Assembly (NCBI RefSeq): GCF_902506495.1
Contig: NZ_LR733265.1
Span: forward strand, 2,098 to 66,097
Direction: 5' to 3'
Length of the DNA stretch: 64,000 bases
DNA from: Pseudomonas sp. 8O
GTDB taxonomy: Bacteria > Pseudomonadota > Gammaproteobacteria > Pseudomonadales > Pseudomonadaceae
The position numbers and the translations under genes are program-made. The notes below the pieces were generated by a model. It was not told the origin of the DNA and searched no databases. It saw nothing but the letters and a program-made list of their open reading frames with translations. Positions 12,859 to 21,511 of this stretch are shown piece by piece; position 1 is the stretch's first letter, and the number at the start of each line of letters is the position of its first letter.

Positions 12859-14157
12859 ATGCACGACTACGTCACATGGTTACGCCACGCTTCGCCCTAC
12901 ATCAACGCCCATCGCGACTGCACCTTCGTGGTCATGCTGCCGGGCGAGGGCGTTGCCCACCCGAACTTCGCCAACATCGTCCACGATCTGGTGCTGCTGC
13001 ACAGCCTTGGCGTGCGCCTGGTACTGGTACACGGCTCGCGCCCGCAGATCGAGGCGCGCCTCGCTGCCCGTGGCCTGATCCCGCATTACCATCGCGACCT
13101 GCGCATCACCGACGCACCGACCCTGGAATGCGTGATCGACGCCGTTGGTCAACTGCGCATCGCCATCGAGGCGCGCTTGTCGATGGATATGGCCGCCTCG
13201 CCGATGCAGGGCTCACGGCTGCGTCTGACCAGCGGTAATTTCGTCACTGCACGACCGATCGGCGTGCTCGATGGCGTCGACTATCACCACACCGGCGAGG
13301 TGCGGCGTATCGATCGCAAGGGCATCAATCGCCAGCTCGACGAGCGCAGCATCGTGCTGCTCTCTCCGCTGGGCTATTCGCCCACCGGGGAGATCTTCAA
13401 CCTGGCCTGCGAGGACGTCGCCACCCGCGCGGCCATCGATCTGGGTGCGGATAAGCTGCTGCTGTTCGGCGCCGAAGACGGTCTGCTCGACGAGCAGGGC
13501 AGGCTGGTGCGTGAGCTGCGTCCGCAGCAGGTGCCGGCGCACCTGGCACGGCTGGGTAGCAACTACCAGGGGGAATTGCTCGATGCCGCGGCCGAGGCCT
13601 GCCGTGGCGGCGTGGGGCGCAGTCATATCGTCAGTTATGCCACCGATGGCGCGCTGCTCAGCGAGCTGTTCACCCGCACCGGTAACGGCACTCTGGTCGC
13701 CCAGGAGCAGTTCGAATCCCTGCGTGAGGCGACCATCGAAGATGTCGGCGGCCTGATCGAGTTGATCAGCCCGCTGGAAGAGCAGGGCATTCTGGTGCGT
13801 CGTTCGCGCGAGGTGCTCGAGCGTGAGATCGAGCAGTTCAGCATCGTCGAACGCGAAGGGCTGATCATCGCCTGTGCAGCGCTGTACCCTATTGCCGACT
13901 CCGACTGCGGTGAGCTGGCCTGTCTGGCCGTCAATCCCGATTATCGCCACGGCGGTCGCGGCGACGAGCTGCTGGAACGGATCGAGGCGCGGGCGCGGGC
14001 GCAGGGGATCAAGACCCTGTTCGTACTCACCACCCGCACCGCCCACTGGTTCCGCGAGCGCGGCTTCGAGCCGAGCAGCGTCGAGCGCATGCCCACCGCA
14101 CGGGCGTCGCTGTACAACTACCAGCGCAATTCCAAGGTGTTCGAAAAGACCTTGTAG
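12859..14157 (+). CDS. argA: N-acetylglutamate synthase ArgA
   Basis: First step of arginine biosynthesis. 432 residues, the classical gammaproteobacterial two-domain type: an amino-acid-kinase fold (about 1-290; VLVHGSRPQIEARL) and a C-terminal GNAT acetyltransferase (LACLAVNPDYRHGGRGDELL, acetyl-CoA loop). The kinase-like domain normally carries arginine feedback inhibition. ATG 12859 gives the family length; an earlier in-frame start at 12820 lies inside the REP. Confidence 0.95.
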   Translation: MHDYVTWLRHASPYINAHRDCTFVVMLPGEGVAHPNFANIVHDLVLLHSLGVRLVLVHGSRPQIEARLAARGLIPHYHRDLRITDAPTLECVIDAVGQLRIAIEARLSMDMAASPMQGSRLRLTSGNFVTARPIGVLDGVDYHHTGEVRRIDRKGINRQLDERSIVLLSPLGYSPTGEIFNLACEDVATRAAIDLGADKLLLFGAEDGLLDEQGRLVRELRPQQVPAHLARLGSNYQGELLDAAAEACRGGVGRSHIVSYATDGALLSELFTRTGNGTLVAQEQFESLREATIEDVGGLIELISPLEEQGILVRRSREVLEREIEQFSIVEREGLIIACAALYPIADSDCGELACLAVNPDYRHGGRGDELLERIEARARAQGIKTLFVLTTRTAHWFRERGFEPSSVERMPTARASLYNYQRNSKVFEKTL

Positions 14158-14174
14158 AGAGAAAAATGCGATGA

Positions 14175-14231
14175 GTGGGAGGGGCTTTAGCCGCGACCGG
14201 TGAGCCAGTTCGCGGCTAAAGCCCCTCCCAC
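14175..14231. repeat. REP-like inverted pair, family A
   Basis: GTGGGAGGGGCTTTAGCCGC and its perfect inverted copy are separated by about 12 bases, 18 bases after argA and before the convergent Rmf-like gene. It may also act as a bidirectional transcription end. Confidence 0.85.
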
Positions 14232-14246
14232 GATGCGGTCAGAACG

Positions 14247-14438
14247 TCAGGCGCTGTGCTGCTGCAGGCGCATCTGCTCGAAGCCGTCGTCCCAGCCGGC
14301 TTCCCAGGCGGCAGCAGGGATTTCCTCGGGGTAGGGCTGGCGGGTTCTGGGCTGGCCGGTAAGACCGGCCATATAACCTTGCTGGTAGGCCTTGGTCAGG
14401 CTTTCCAGGCTCCATTGCGGCGTGGCGTCGTCGGCCAT
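14247..14438 (-). CDS. Ribosome modulation factor-like small protein
   Basis: 63 residues. The middle (AYQQGYMAGLTGQPRTRQPY ... WEAGWDDGFEQ) matches the RMF pattern of a G-Y-x-A-G-x-x-G helix, a Pro-Tyr step and a W-x-x-G-W-x-x-G helix. RMF binds the 30S subunit and drives 100S ribosome dimers in stationary phase. This one is more acidic than E. coli RMF, so it may be an RMF-domain relative with another role. It lies downstream of gshA on the same strand, 245 bases away. Confidence 0.7.
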   Translation of the reverse strand: MADDATPQWSLESLTKAYQQGYMAGLTGQPRTRQPYPEEIPAAAWEAGWDDGFEQMRLQQHSA

Positions 14439-14484
14439 GGGCGCTGCTCGTCTATCGTCCTTTACCCGGCAATGCTAGCTGGCC

Positions 14485-14508
14485 GGGCGGCCAAGGGAGT
14501 GGCCGCCC
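14485..14508 (-). promoter_or_regulatory. Hairpin upstream of the Rmf-like gene
   Basis: Perfect 9-bp stem GGGCGGCCA / TGGCCGCCC with a 6-base loop, 47 bases before the Rmf-like ATG. No U-tract follows on the minus strand. It may be a leader structure or a weak end to gshA transcription. Confidence 0.4.
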
Positions 14509-14599
14509 ATCCTGGCTTTTGCTCCGCTGGTTGGCTTTGTGACGCAGTCGACTAATCCGATTTGGCCATTGGCAAGCACCTGATGTTGCCGGGTGTCGC

Positions 14600-14661
14600 G
14601 TAGGGTGCGCCGTGCGCACCGCCTGTATCCTGAGTCGCTTGGCGCGCACGGCACACCCTGC
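14600..14661. repeat. REP-like inverted pair, family B
   Basis: GTAGGGTGCGCCGTGCGCACC and a slightly diverged inverted copy (GGCGCGCACGGCACACCCTGC), in the gshA to Rmf-like gap. Confidence 0.78.
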
Positions 14662-14683
14662 GGCGCAGCTCGACCGGCTTGAG

Positions 14684-16264
14684 CTACACGGCCAACGCCA
14701 GAATGCTCGCCTGGTAGGCCGCGACGAACGCATCGAAATCACCCTGGGGTTGGGCCTCCAGTTCTGCCTGCGCGGCCAGTGAATCGTGGGCGGCTTGTTC
14801 GAAGGCCTGCTGCTGCTGCGCGCTGAGTGGCTGAGCGCGGAAGTATTCGGCGTGTCGCAGGCTCTGCTGCAGGGCGAACTCGGTGAAGCTCTTGCCTTGG
14901 CGCAGAATCGCCAGGACCTGGGCCGAAGGTGTCAGCGCCACATCCGCGACCTTGGCTTGCTGTTGCGCCAACGCCTCGATATGCACGCTGCTGCCCTGGC
15001 TGCGATCGAGCAGTTCGGCCAGCGGCAGGATGCGTTCGAGCAGTTCGCTGGCCCACACCTTGAGTTCCACCTGCTGCTTGCCTTTGTGCAGATGCAGGCC
15101 CGGGCGACGACCTTCCTTGACCACCTTGAGGAAGTTGCTGGTGCAACTGCTGCACTCGCCGTTCTCAAGTTGCGGGCTGTCTTCCAGCGCACAGAACAGC
15201 AGGAAGGCGTCGATGAAGCGCGCCTGCGCCACGTCGATGCCCAGCGGCAGGAAGGGGTTGATGTCCAGGCAGCGTACTTCCACGTACTGTACGCCGCGGC
15301 TCATCAGCGCCTGGATCGGTCGCTCGCCGCTGTAGGTGACGCGTTTCGGGCGGATACTCGAGTAGTACTCGTTCTCGATCTGCAGAATGTTGGTGTTCAA
15401 CTGCAGCCACTCGTCGCCGCGCTTTATGCCGGCCTCGACATAGGCCGGGTAGGGCGTACCGACCGCCAGGCGCAGGCTGTCGATGTAGCTGGCCAGGTCG
15501 TTGTAGCAGGGGGTCAGTCCGGACTGCGCGCTGCTCTGGTAGCCCAGGTCGCTCATGCGCAAGCTGGTGGCGTAGGGCAGGTACAGAGTGTTGGCGTCCA
15601 GCTCCTGAAGGTGGTGCGGACGGCCACGCATGAAGCCCTTGTCCAGCGCCGGCGAGGCACCGAACAGGTACATCAGCAGCCAGCTGTAGCGACGGAAGTT
15701 GCGGATCAGCGCGATATAGCGCGCCGACTGATAGTCACGCGCACTCTGCTCATTGCCTTCGCTCTGCTGTTGCAGCTGCCACAACCCCTCGGGCAGGGAA
15801 AAGTTGTAGTGGATGCCGGCGATGCACTGCATGGTCTTGCCGTAACGCAGCGCCAGACCCTTGCGGTACACGTACTTGAGGCGGCCAATGTTGGAGCTGC
15901 CGTAGTGGGCGATGGGAATGGTCTCCTCGTCCGGCAGGGCACAGGGCATCGACGGGCTCCACAGCAGTTCGCCATCGAGCTTGTCGTAGGCAAAGCGGTG
16001 GATGCTTTCCAGTTCGGCAAGGGTGGCGGCCGGGTCGTTGGCGGTGCCGGTGATGAACTCCAGCAGCGACTCGGAATAGTCGGTGGTGATCTGCGCATGG
16101 GTCAGTGTCGACCCCAGCGCCTGCGGGTGCGGGGTCAGGGCCAGCTGGCCGTCGCGATCGACGCGCAGACATTCGCGCTCGATACCGTGCAGACACTCAC
16201 CCAGCAGGGACAGGTTGGCCGGCTCGCCGAGCTGAGCCAGGCGGCGGGAGAGAAGATCGCTCAA
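14684..16264 (-). CDS. gshA: Glutamate-cysteine ligase GshA
   Basis: ATP-dependent first step of glutathione synthesis, 526 residues, matching the known Pseudomonas length when TTG 16264 is the start ([21 protein letters not shown]); AGGA lies 8-9 bases upstream. An in-frame ATG at 16315 would add 17 atypical Cys-rich residues. Family segments include [13 protein letters not shown] (acidic metal site), [34 protein letters not shown] and [13 protein letters not shown]. Proteobacterial (GshA type 1) group. Same order as PA5203-PA5201. Confidence 0.95.
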   Translation of the reverse strand: MSDLLSRRLAQLGEPANLSLLGECLHGIERECLRVDRDGQLALTPHPQALGSTLTHAQITTDYSESLLEFITGTANDPAATLAELESIHRFAYDKLDGELLWSPSMPCALPDEETIPIAHYGSSNIGRLKYVYRKGLALRYGKTMQCIAGIHYNFSLPEGLWQLQQQSEGNEQSARDYQSARYIALIRNFRRYSWLLMYLFGASPALDKGFMRGRPHHLQELDANTLYLPYATSLRMSDLGYQSSAQSGLTPCYNDLASYIDSLRLAVGTPYPAYVEAGIKRGDEWLQLNTNILQIENEYYSSIRPKRVTYSGERPIQALMSRGVQYVEVRCLDINPFLPLGIDVAQARFIDAFLLFCALEDSPQLENGECSSCTSNFLKVVKEGRRPGLHLHKGKQQVELKVWASELLERILPLAELLDRSQGSSVHIEALAQQQAKVADVALTPSAQVLAILRQGKSFTEFALQQSLRHAEYFRAQPLSAQQQQAFEQAAHDSLAAQAELEAQPQGDFDAFVAAYQASILALAV

Positions 16265-16304
16265 GATGCAATTCCTAACTGGGCAGTCGCCACAATATGG
16301 GGAT

Positions 16305-16328
16305 CGCCCCTGCACTCTGCAAGGGGCG
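16305..16328 (-). promoter_or_regulatory. Hairpin in the gshA leader
   Basis: CGCCCCTGCA and TGCAAGGGGCG pair with one bulged A, 41 bases before the gshA TTG on the minus strand. It could be a partial terminator after the thioesterase or a leader structure. Confidence 0.35.
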
Positions 16329-16366
16329 AACGGTTTCCCAGATTAGACCAGACCGAGCGGAGGCGA

Positions 16367-16753
16367 TTACACGCAGGCGAAGGTGCCTTGCGCCTTGGCG
16401 ACCAGCTTGTCGCCCTGCAGCACTTCGGCTTCCACTACCTGGGTGCGGCGGCCGGCGTGCAGCACCTTGGCATGGCACAGCACGCTACCCTCGGACACCG
16501 GGCGGATGTAGTTGATCTTGCACTCCAGGGTCACGCTGCTCGGGCCTCCATCGCCCAGGCTGTGGCTGGCCTGGCCCATGGCTGTGTCGATCAGCGAGAA
16601 CAGCGCACCGCCGTGCAGCTTGCCGTGCAGGTTGCGCAAATCGTCGGTCAGGGTCAGGCGCACGCGCGCCTCGCCGCCGCCGACCTGGAGGATCTCCAGG
16701 CCGAGCAGGCGGGAAAAGGCGCTGCTGGCGCCCACGTTGTCGGTCGTGCTCAT
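16367..16753 (-). CDS. PaaI-family hotdog thioesterase
   Basis: 128-residue single hotdog domain. The catalytic loop region [22 protein letters not shown] is the PaaI/YdiI-type HGG motif with the downstream acidic helix, so acyl-CoA hydrolysis in the cytoplasm is likely; substrate unknown. Its ATG overlaps the tex stop (ATGA, 16750-16753), so it is translated with Tex. Corresponds to PA5202 by position. Confidence 0.88.
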   Translation of the reverse strand: MSTTDNVGASSAFSRLLGLEILQVGGGEARVRLTLTDDLRNLHGKLHGGALFSLIDTAMGQASHSLGDGGPSSVTLECKINYIRPVSEGSVLCHAKVLHAGRRTQVVEAEVLQGDKLVAKAQGTFACV

Positions 16754-19077
16754 TTCTTCAACTGCTTGGCGTTGGCGAACAGGGCGGCCATGCCGCCGGT
16801 GGCGGGGGCCGGTTTGTCCTGGCTGGAATGGCGCTCGCTACGCGGTGCGTTGCCGCTACGGTTGCCGCCGCGCGATTGACCGCCTCGCGGTCCCTCGATC
16901 TTCTCGCCCGGCGTGTCGCCCATGCGCATGGACAGGGCGATGCGGTTACGTGGGATGTCCACCTCCATCACCTTGACCTTGACCACGTCGCCGGCCTTGA
17001 CTGCCTCGTGCGGGTCCTTGATGAACTTCTCCGACAGCGCGCTGATGTGTACCAGGCCGTCCTGATGCACGCCGATGTCGACGAAGGCACCGAAGTTGGT
17101 GACGTTGGTCACCACGCCTTCGAGCACCATGCCCAGCTCGAGGTCCTTGAGGGTTTCCACGCCTTCCTGGAATTCGGCGGTCTTGAATTCCGGGCGCGGG
17201 TCGCGGCCAGGCTTGTCCAGTTCCTTGAGGATGTCGCCGACTGTGACCAGGCCGAAGCGTTCATCGGTGAACTTGGCCGGGTCGAGGCGCTTGAGAAAGG
17301 CCGAGTCGCCAATCAGCGAACGGATATCGCGTGAGGTATCGGCGGCGATGCGCTCGACCAGCGGGTAGGTTTCCGGGTGTACGGCGGAGGCGTCCAGCGG
17401 GTTGTCGCCGTTCATCACGCGGAGGAAGCCGGCGGCCTGCTCGAAGGTCTTGTCGCCCAGGCGCGGCACCTTCTTCAGTTCGGCTCGGGTCTTGAACGCA
17501 CCGTTCTGGTCGCGATGGGCAACGATGTTCTGCGCCAGGGTGGCGTTGAGGCCGGAGATGCGCGCCAGCAGGGCGGCGGAGGCGGTGTTCACATCCACGC
17601 CGACGGCGTTCACGCAGTCCTCGACTACGGCGTCCAGGCTACGCGCCAGCTTGAGCTGCGAGACGTCGTGCTGGTACTGGCCGACACCGATGGATTTCGG
17701 GTCGATCTTCACCAGTTCGGCCAGCGGGTCCTGCAGGCGACGGGCGATGGAGACGGCGCCGCGCAGGGAGACGTCGAGATCGGGGAATTCGCGGGCGGCC
17801 AGTTCCGAGGCCGAGTACACCGAGGCGCCGGCCTCGGAGACCATCACCTTGGTCAGCTTCAGGCCCGGCACCTTCTTGATCAGCTCGGCGGCCAGCTTGT
17901 CGGTCTCGCGGCTGGCGGTGCCGTTGCCGATGGAGATCAGGTCGACGCCATGCTTGGCACAGAGCTTGGCGAGGATGGCGAGAGTGCCGTCCCAGTCGTT
18001 GCGCGGCGCGTGCGGGTAGACGGTGGCGGTTTCCAGCACCTTGCCGGTGGCGTCGACCACCGCCACCTTGCAGCCGGTACGCAGGCCCGGGTCGAGTGCC
18101 AGGGTGGCGCGCGGGCCGGCTGGAGCGGCCAGCAGAAGGTCATGCAGGTTGCGGGCGAACACGGCAATCGCCTCGTCCTCGGCCTTCTCGCGCAGCTCGC
18201 CGAGCAGGTCGGTTTCCAGATGGTTGTAGAGCTTGACCTTCCAGGTCCAGCGCACCACCTCAGCCAGCCACTTGTCGGCGGCACGGCCTTGCGCGCTGAT
18301 GCCGAAGCGCTCGCCGATCATCAGCTCGCACGGATGCATGGCGCCGGGCAGCTCCTCGCCGACCTTCAGGCTGGAGCTGAGAATGCCTTCGTTGCGGCCG
18401 CGGAAAATCGCCAGCGCACGGTGCGACGGAACGCCCTTGAGCGCTTCGTCGTGCTCGAAGTAGTCGCTGAATTTGGCGCCTTCGTTCTCCTTGCCCGGCA
18501 CCAGGCGAGCGCTGAGGGTGGCGTTGTCCTTGAGGAAGCTGCGCAGCTTGTCGAGCAACGCGGCGTCTTCGGCGAAGCGCTCCATGAGGATGTACTTGGC
18601 GCCTTCGAGCACGGCTTTTACATCCGCGAAGCCCTTTTCGGCGTCGATGAAGCGCTCGGCTTCCTGCTCGGGCGCGAGATTCGGGTCGTTGAACAGCGCA
18701 TCGGCCAGTTCGCCGAGGCCTGCTTCCAGGGCGATCTGGCCCTTGGTGCGGCGCTTCTGCTTGTACGGCAGGTACAAGTCTTCGAGACGGGTCTTGGTGT
18801 CGGCGTGGTCGATTTCGCGCTTGAGTTCGGGGGTCAGCTTGCCCTGCTCCTCGATGCTGGCGAGTATTGCCACGCGGCGCTCGTCCAGCTCACGCAGGTA
18901 GCGCAGGCGCTCTTCCAGGTGGCGCAACTGGGTGTCGTCGAGACTGCCGGTCACTTCTTTACGGTAACGGGCGATGAAGGGCACGGTTGAGCCTTCGTCG
19001 AGCAGGGCCACGGCGGCGGCAACCTGTTGCGGGCGCACGCCCAGTTCATCGGCGATGCGGTTGTTGATGCTGTCCAT
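16750..19077 (-). CDS. tex: Transcription accessory protein Tex
   Basis: 775 residues, cytoplasmic RNA-binding protein of the Tex/YhgF family. N-terminal helical Tex region, a YqgF/RNase H-like domain (about 325-450; [20 protein letters not shown]), helix-hairpin-helix pair (about 495-560; [17 protein letters not shown]) and a C-terminal S1 domain (about 650-720; [20 protein letters not shown]), then a basic, Gly/Arg-rich tail. Start ATG 19077 gives [25 protein letters not shown] hexamer lies on the minus strand at 19148-19143. Linked to sigma-independent transcription functions and virulence gene expression in other bacteria. Confidence 0.95.
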   Translation of the reverse strand: MDSINNRIADELGVRPQQVAAAVALLDEGSTVPFIARYRKEVTGSLDDTQLRHLEERLRYLRELDERRVAILASIEEQGKLTPELKREIDHADTKTRLEDLYLPYKQKRRTKGQIALEAGLGELADALFNDPNLAPEQEAERFIDAEKGFADVKAVLEGAKYILMERFAEDAALLDKLRSFLKDNATLSARLVPGKENEGAKFSDYFEHDEALKGVPSHRALAIFRGRNEGILSSSLKVGEELPGAMHPCELMIGERFGISAQGRAADKWLAEVVRWTWKVKLYNHLETDLLGELREKAEDEAIAVFARNLHDLLLAAPAGPRATLALDPGLRTGCKVAVVDATGKVLETATVYPHAPRNDWDGTLAILAKLCAKHGVDLISIGNGTASRETDKLAAELIKKVPGLKLTKVMVSEAGASVYSASELAAREFPDLDVSLRGAVSIARRLQDPLAELVKIDPKSIGVGQYQHDVSQLKLARSLDAVVEDCVNAVGVDVNTASAALLARISGLNATLAQNIVAHRDQNGAFKTRAELKKVPRLGDKTFEQAAGFLRVMNGDNPLDASAVHPETYPLVERIAADTSRDIRSLIGDSAFLKRLDPAKFTDERFGLVTVGDILKELDKPGRDPRPEFKTAEFQEGVETLKDLELGMVLEGVVTNVTNFGAFVDIGVHQDGLVHISALSEKFIKDPHEAVKAGDVVKVKVMEVDIPRNRIALSMRMGDTPGEKIEGPRGGQSRGGNRSGNAPRSERHSSQDKPAPATGGMAALFANAKQLKK

Positions 19078-19278
19078 ATAAAAACTACCCACTGAAGCGA
19101 CAGGGCGGCCGCAAAGATGCTGGCCAGACACGAAAGCGGCGCATTATAAACACCGCATTCGCGAGAGCTGCGAACCGTTGGGGAAAAATCTGCTAACAAT
19201 GGCTAAAGCGCCCACTCATGCGCCTGAGCGATAATGCCGCCACTTGCCGTCCTCAGTACGGCTGTCCAAGGAGACGCC

Positions 19279-20016
19279 ATGACCCAGTCCGCTGCCCCTG
19301 TCGCCGAAGGCGAGAAGATCCTCATCGTCGATGACGACGCCCGTCTGCGCCGCTTGCTCGAGCGCTTCTTCGATGAGCAGGGCTATCGGGTTCGCGCAGT
19401 GGAAAACGTCGAGCAGATGGATCGTCTGCTGGCGCGCGAACTGTTCAATCTGGTGGTGCTGGACCTGATGTTGCCGGGCGAAGACGGTCTCTCTGCTTGC
19501 CGCCGCTTGCGTGAAGCCGGCAACCAGATGCCGATCATCATGCTCACCGCCAAGGGCGATGAGTCCAGTCGTATCCAGGGCCTGGAACTGGGTGCTGACG
19601 ACTACCTGGCCAAACCCTTCAACCCGCGTGAGTTGCTGGCGCGAATCAAGGCGGTGCTGCGCCGTCAGGCGCCGGTGGTGCCAGGTGCGCCGGGTAGCGA
19701 GGACGAGAGCGTCAGTTTCGGCGAATATGAACTGTCCCTGGCCACCCGCGAGCTGAAGAAGGGTGAGGAAGTGCACATGCTCACCACTGGCGAGTTCGCC
19801 GTGCTCAAGGCGCTGGTGCAACATGCGCGCGAACCGCTGACCCGCGACAAGCTGATGAACCTGGCCCGCGGCCGCGAGTGGGATGCGCTCGAACGTTCCA
19901 TCGATGTGCAGATCAGCCGCCTGCGCCGCCTGATCGAGCCGGACCCTTCCAAGCCGCGCTATATCCAGACTGTCTGGGGTGTGGGCTACGTCTTCGTGCC
20001 CGACGGCAACAAGTGA
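19279..20016 (+). CDS. ompR: OmpR-family response regulator (AmgR/OmpR)
   Basis: 245 residues: receiver domain (about 10-125; ILIVDDDARLRRLL, phospho-Asp in VVLDLMLPGEDG, Lys in DYLAKPF) and winged-helix DNA-binding domain (about 140-240; LTTGEFAVLKALVQH, ISRLRRLIEPDPSKPRYIQTVWGVGYVF). ATG 19279 has CAAGGAGA just upstream. Orthologue by position of P. aeruginosa AmgR (PA5200), which handles envelope stress caused by aminoglycoside-induced mistranslation. Partner kinase at 20093. Confidence 0.94.
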   Translation: MTQSAAPVAEGEKILIVDDDARLRRLLERFFDEQGYRVRAVENVEQMDRLLARELFNLVVLDLMLPGEDGLSACRRLREAGNQMPIIMLTAKGDESSRIQGLELGADDYLAKPFNPRELLARIKAVLRRQAPVVPGAPGSEDESVSFGEYELSLATRELKKGEEVHMLTTGEFAVLKALVQHAREPLTRDKLMNLARGREWDALERSIDVQISRLRRLIEPDPSKPRYIQTVWGVGYVFVPDGNK

Positions 20017-20019
20017 CAT

Positions 20020-20080
20020 GTAGGAGCGGGCGCTGCTCGCGAAAACGTTGTTTCGATTCGCGAGCTGTGCTCGCTCCTAC
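20020..20080. repeat. REP-like inverted pair, family E, inside ompR-envZ
   Basis: GTAGGAGCGGGCGCTGCTCGCGA and its inverted counterpart TCGCGAGCTGTGCTCGCTCCTAC fill nearly the whole gap between regulator and kinase, ending 12 bases before the envZ ATG. It may reduce kinase expression relative to the regulator or block the ribosome site. Confidence 0.78.
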
Positions 20081-20092
20081 GGTTCTGTATTG

Positions 20093-21409
20093 ATGAAAGC
20101 CCCCTACTGGTTCCCGCAAAGCTTCTTCGCCCGCACCCTCTGGCTGGTGCTCGTGGTCGTACTGTTCTCCAAGGCACTGACGCTGGTGTACCTGATGATG
20201 AACGAGGATGTGCTGGTCGACCGCCAGTACAGCCACGGTGCGGCGCTGACCCTGCGGGCCTACTGGGCGGCCAATCCCGATGATCGCGACCATATCGCCC
20301 AGGCTGCCGGGCTCAAGCGCATCCCGCGCGACAAGGTACCGGCCAGTGAGCAGCACTGGCCCTACAGCGAAATCTTCCAGCGGCAGATGCAAACCGAGCT
20401 CGGTCCCGATACCGAAACCCGCGTGCGCGCGACCACGCCACCCGCGCTGTGGGTGCGGGCGCCGAGTCTCGGCGATGGCTGGGTGAGGGTGCCGATGTAT
20501 CCGCATCCTCTGCGTGGTCAGCGTATCTGGAGCGTGCTTGGCTGGTTCCTGGGTATCGGCCTGCTGTCCACGGCCGCCGCCTGGATCTTCGTGCGCCAAC
20601 TCAATGCGCCGCTCAAGCGCCTGGTCTATGCCGCTCGCCAGCTTGGTCAGGGGCGCAGTGTGCGCCTGCCGGTGGGCGATACGCCAAGCGAGATGACAGA
20701 GGTTTACCGCGCCTTCAACCAGATGGCCGAAGACGTCGAACAGGCCGGGCGCGAACGTGAACTGATGCTGGCCGGCGTCTCTCATGATCTGCGCACGCCG
20801 CTGACTCGTCTGCGCCTTGCCCTGGAGTTCATGGACCACGATTCCGAGCTTACCGAGGATATGGTGCGCGATATCGAAGACATGGACGCCATCCTCGATC
20901 AGTTCCTCGCCTTCATCCGCGACGGGCGCGACGAGCCGGTGGAGGCGCTGGACTTCTCCGAACTGGTGCGCGAAACCCTGGCGCCCTACAACCAGAACGG
21001 CGAGCGCGTGCGCCTGTGCCTCGAGCCGATCCCGCCTTTCCCGCTGCGCCGTGTCTCGACCAAGCGCCTGCTCACCAATCTGGTGGAGAACGCCCTCAAT
21101 CATGGCGGTGGTGATGCCGTCGAGGTGGTCGCCAGCCTGGCCGGCGACCACAACGCGCCTTATGTGGTGCTGAGTGTGCTGGACCGTGGCAACGGTATCG
21201 ATCCGGCCGAGCTGGACAGCATCTTCAACCCCTTCATTCGTGGTGATCGGGCGCGTGGTGGGCGCGGCACAGGTCTTGGTCTGGCTATCGTCAAGCGCAT
21301 CGCGGCACTGCATGGTGGCAGCGTCGAGTTACGCAATCGCAGTGGTGGAGGGCTCGAGGCACGGGTGCGCCTGCCGCTCGGCCTGCTGTTGCCGCGCGAC
21401 GCGGTGTAG
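20093..21409 (+). CDS. envZ: Sensor histidine kinase EnvZ/AmgS
   Basis: 438 residues. Two membrane segments (about 11-35 and 155-180) bracket a periplasmic loop; then HAMP, HisKA with the phospho-acceptor in AGVSHDLRTPLTRLRLALEF, and HATPase (NLVENALNHGGGD; DRGNGIDPAEL; GRGTGLGLAIVKRI). Pairs with the regulator at 19279. ATG 20093 has no good Shine-Dalgarno because a REP lies immediately upstream. Confidence 0.94.
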   Translation: MKAPYWFPQSFFARTLWLVLVVVLFSKALTLVYLMMNEDVLVDRQYSHGAALTLRAYWAANPDDRDHIAQAAGLKRIPRDKVPASEQHWPYSEIFQRQMQTELGPDTETRVRATTPPALWVRAPSLGDGWVRVPMYPHPLRGQRIWSVLGWFLGIGLLSTAAAWIFVRQLNAPLKRLVYAARQLGQGRSVRLPVGDTPSEMTEVYRAFNQMAEDVEQAGRERELMLAGVSHDLRTPLTRLRLALEFMDHDSELTEDMVRDIEDMDAILDQFLAFIRDGRDEPVEALDFSELVRETLAPYNQNGERVRLCLEPIPPFPLRRVSTKRLLTNLVENALNHGGGDAVEVVASLAGDHNAPYVVLSVLDRGNGIDPAELDSIFNPFIRGDRARGGRGTGLGLAIVKRIAALHGGSVELRNRSGGGLEARVRLPLGLLLPRDAV

Positions 21410-21511
21410 CTGACGACCGAGCGTCCCGGCGAGGGGGATGGTGCTGGCAATATGCTGCCAAGCGCTCTGGCGCTGGGCTATGCTGTGCCAGCGCATCAAT
21501 TCGAGGCCTGC

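Noticed and set aside
14786..16879. A 697-codon open frame antisense to gshA and the thioesterase
   Set aside because: Shadow of high third-position GC; contains no recognisable domain, and gshA is certain on the other strand.
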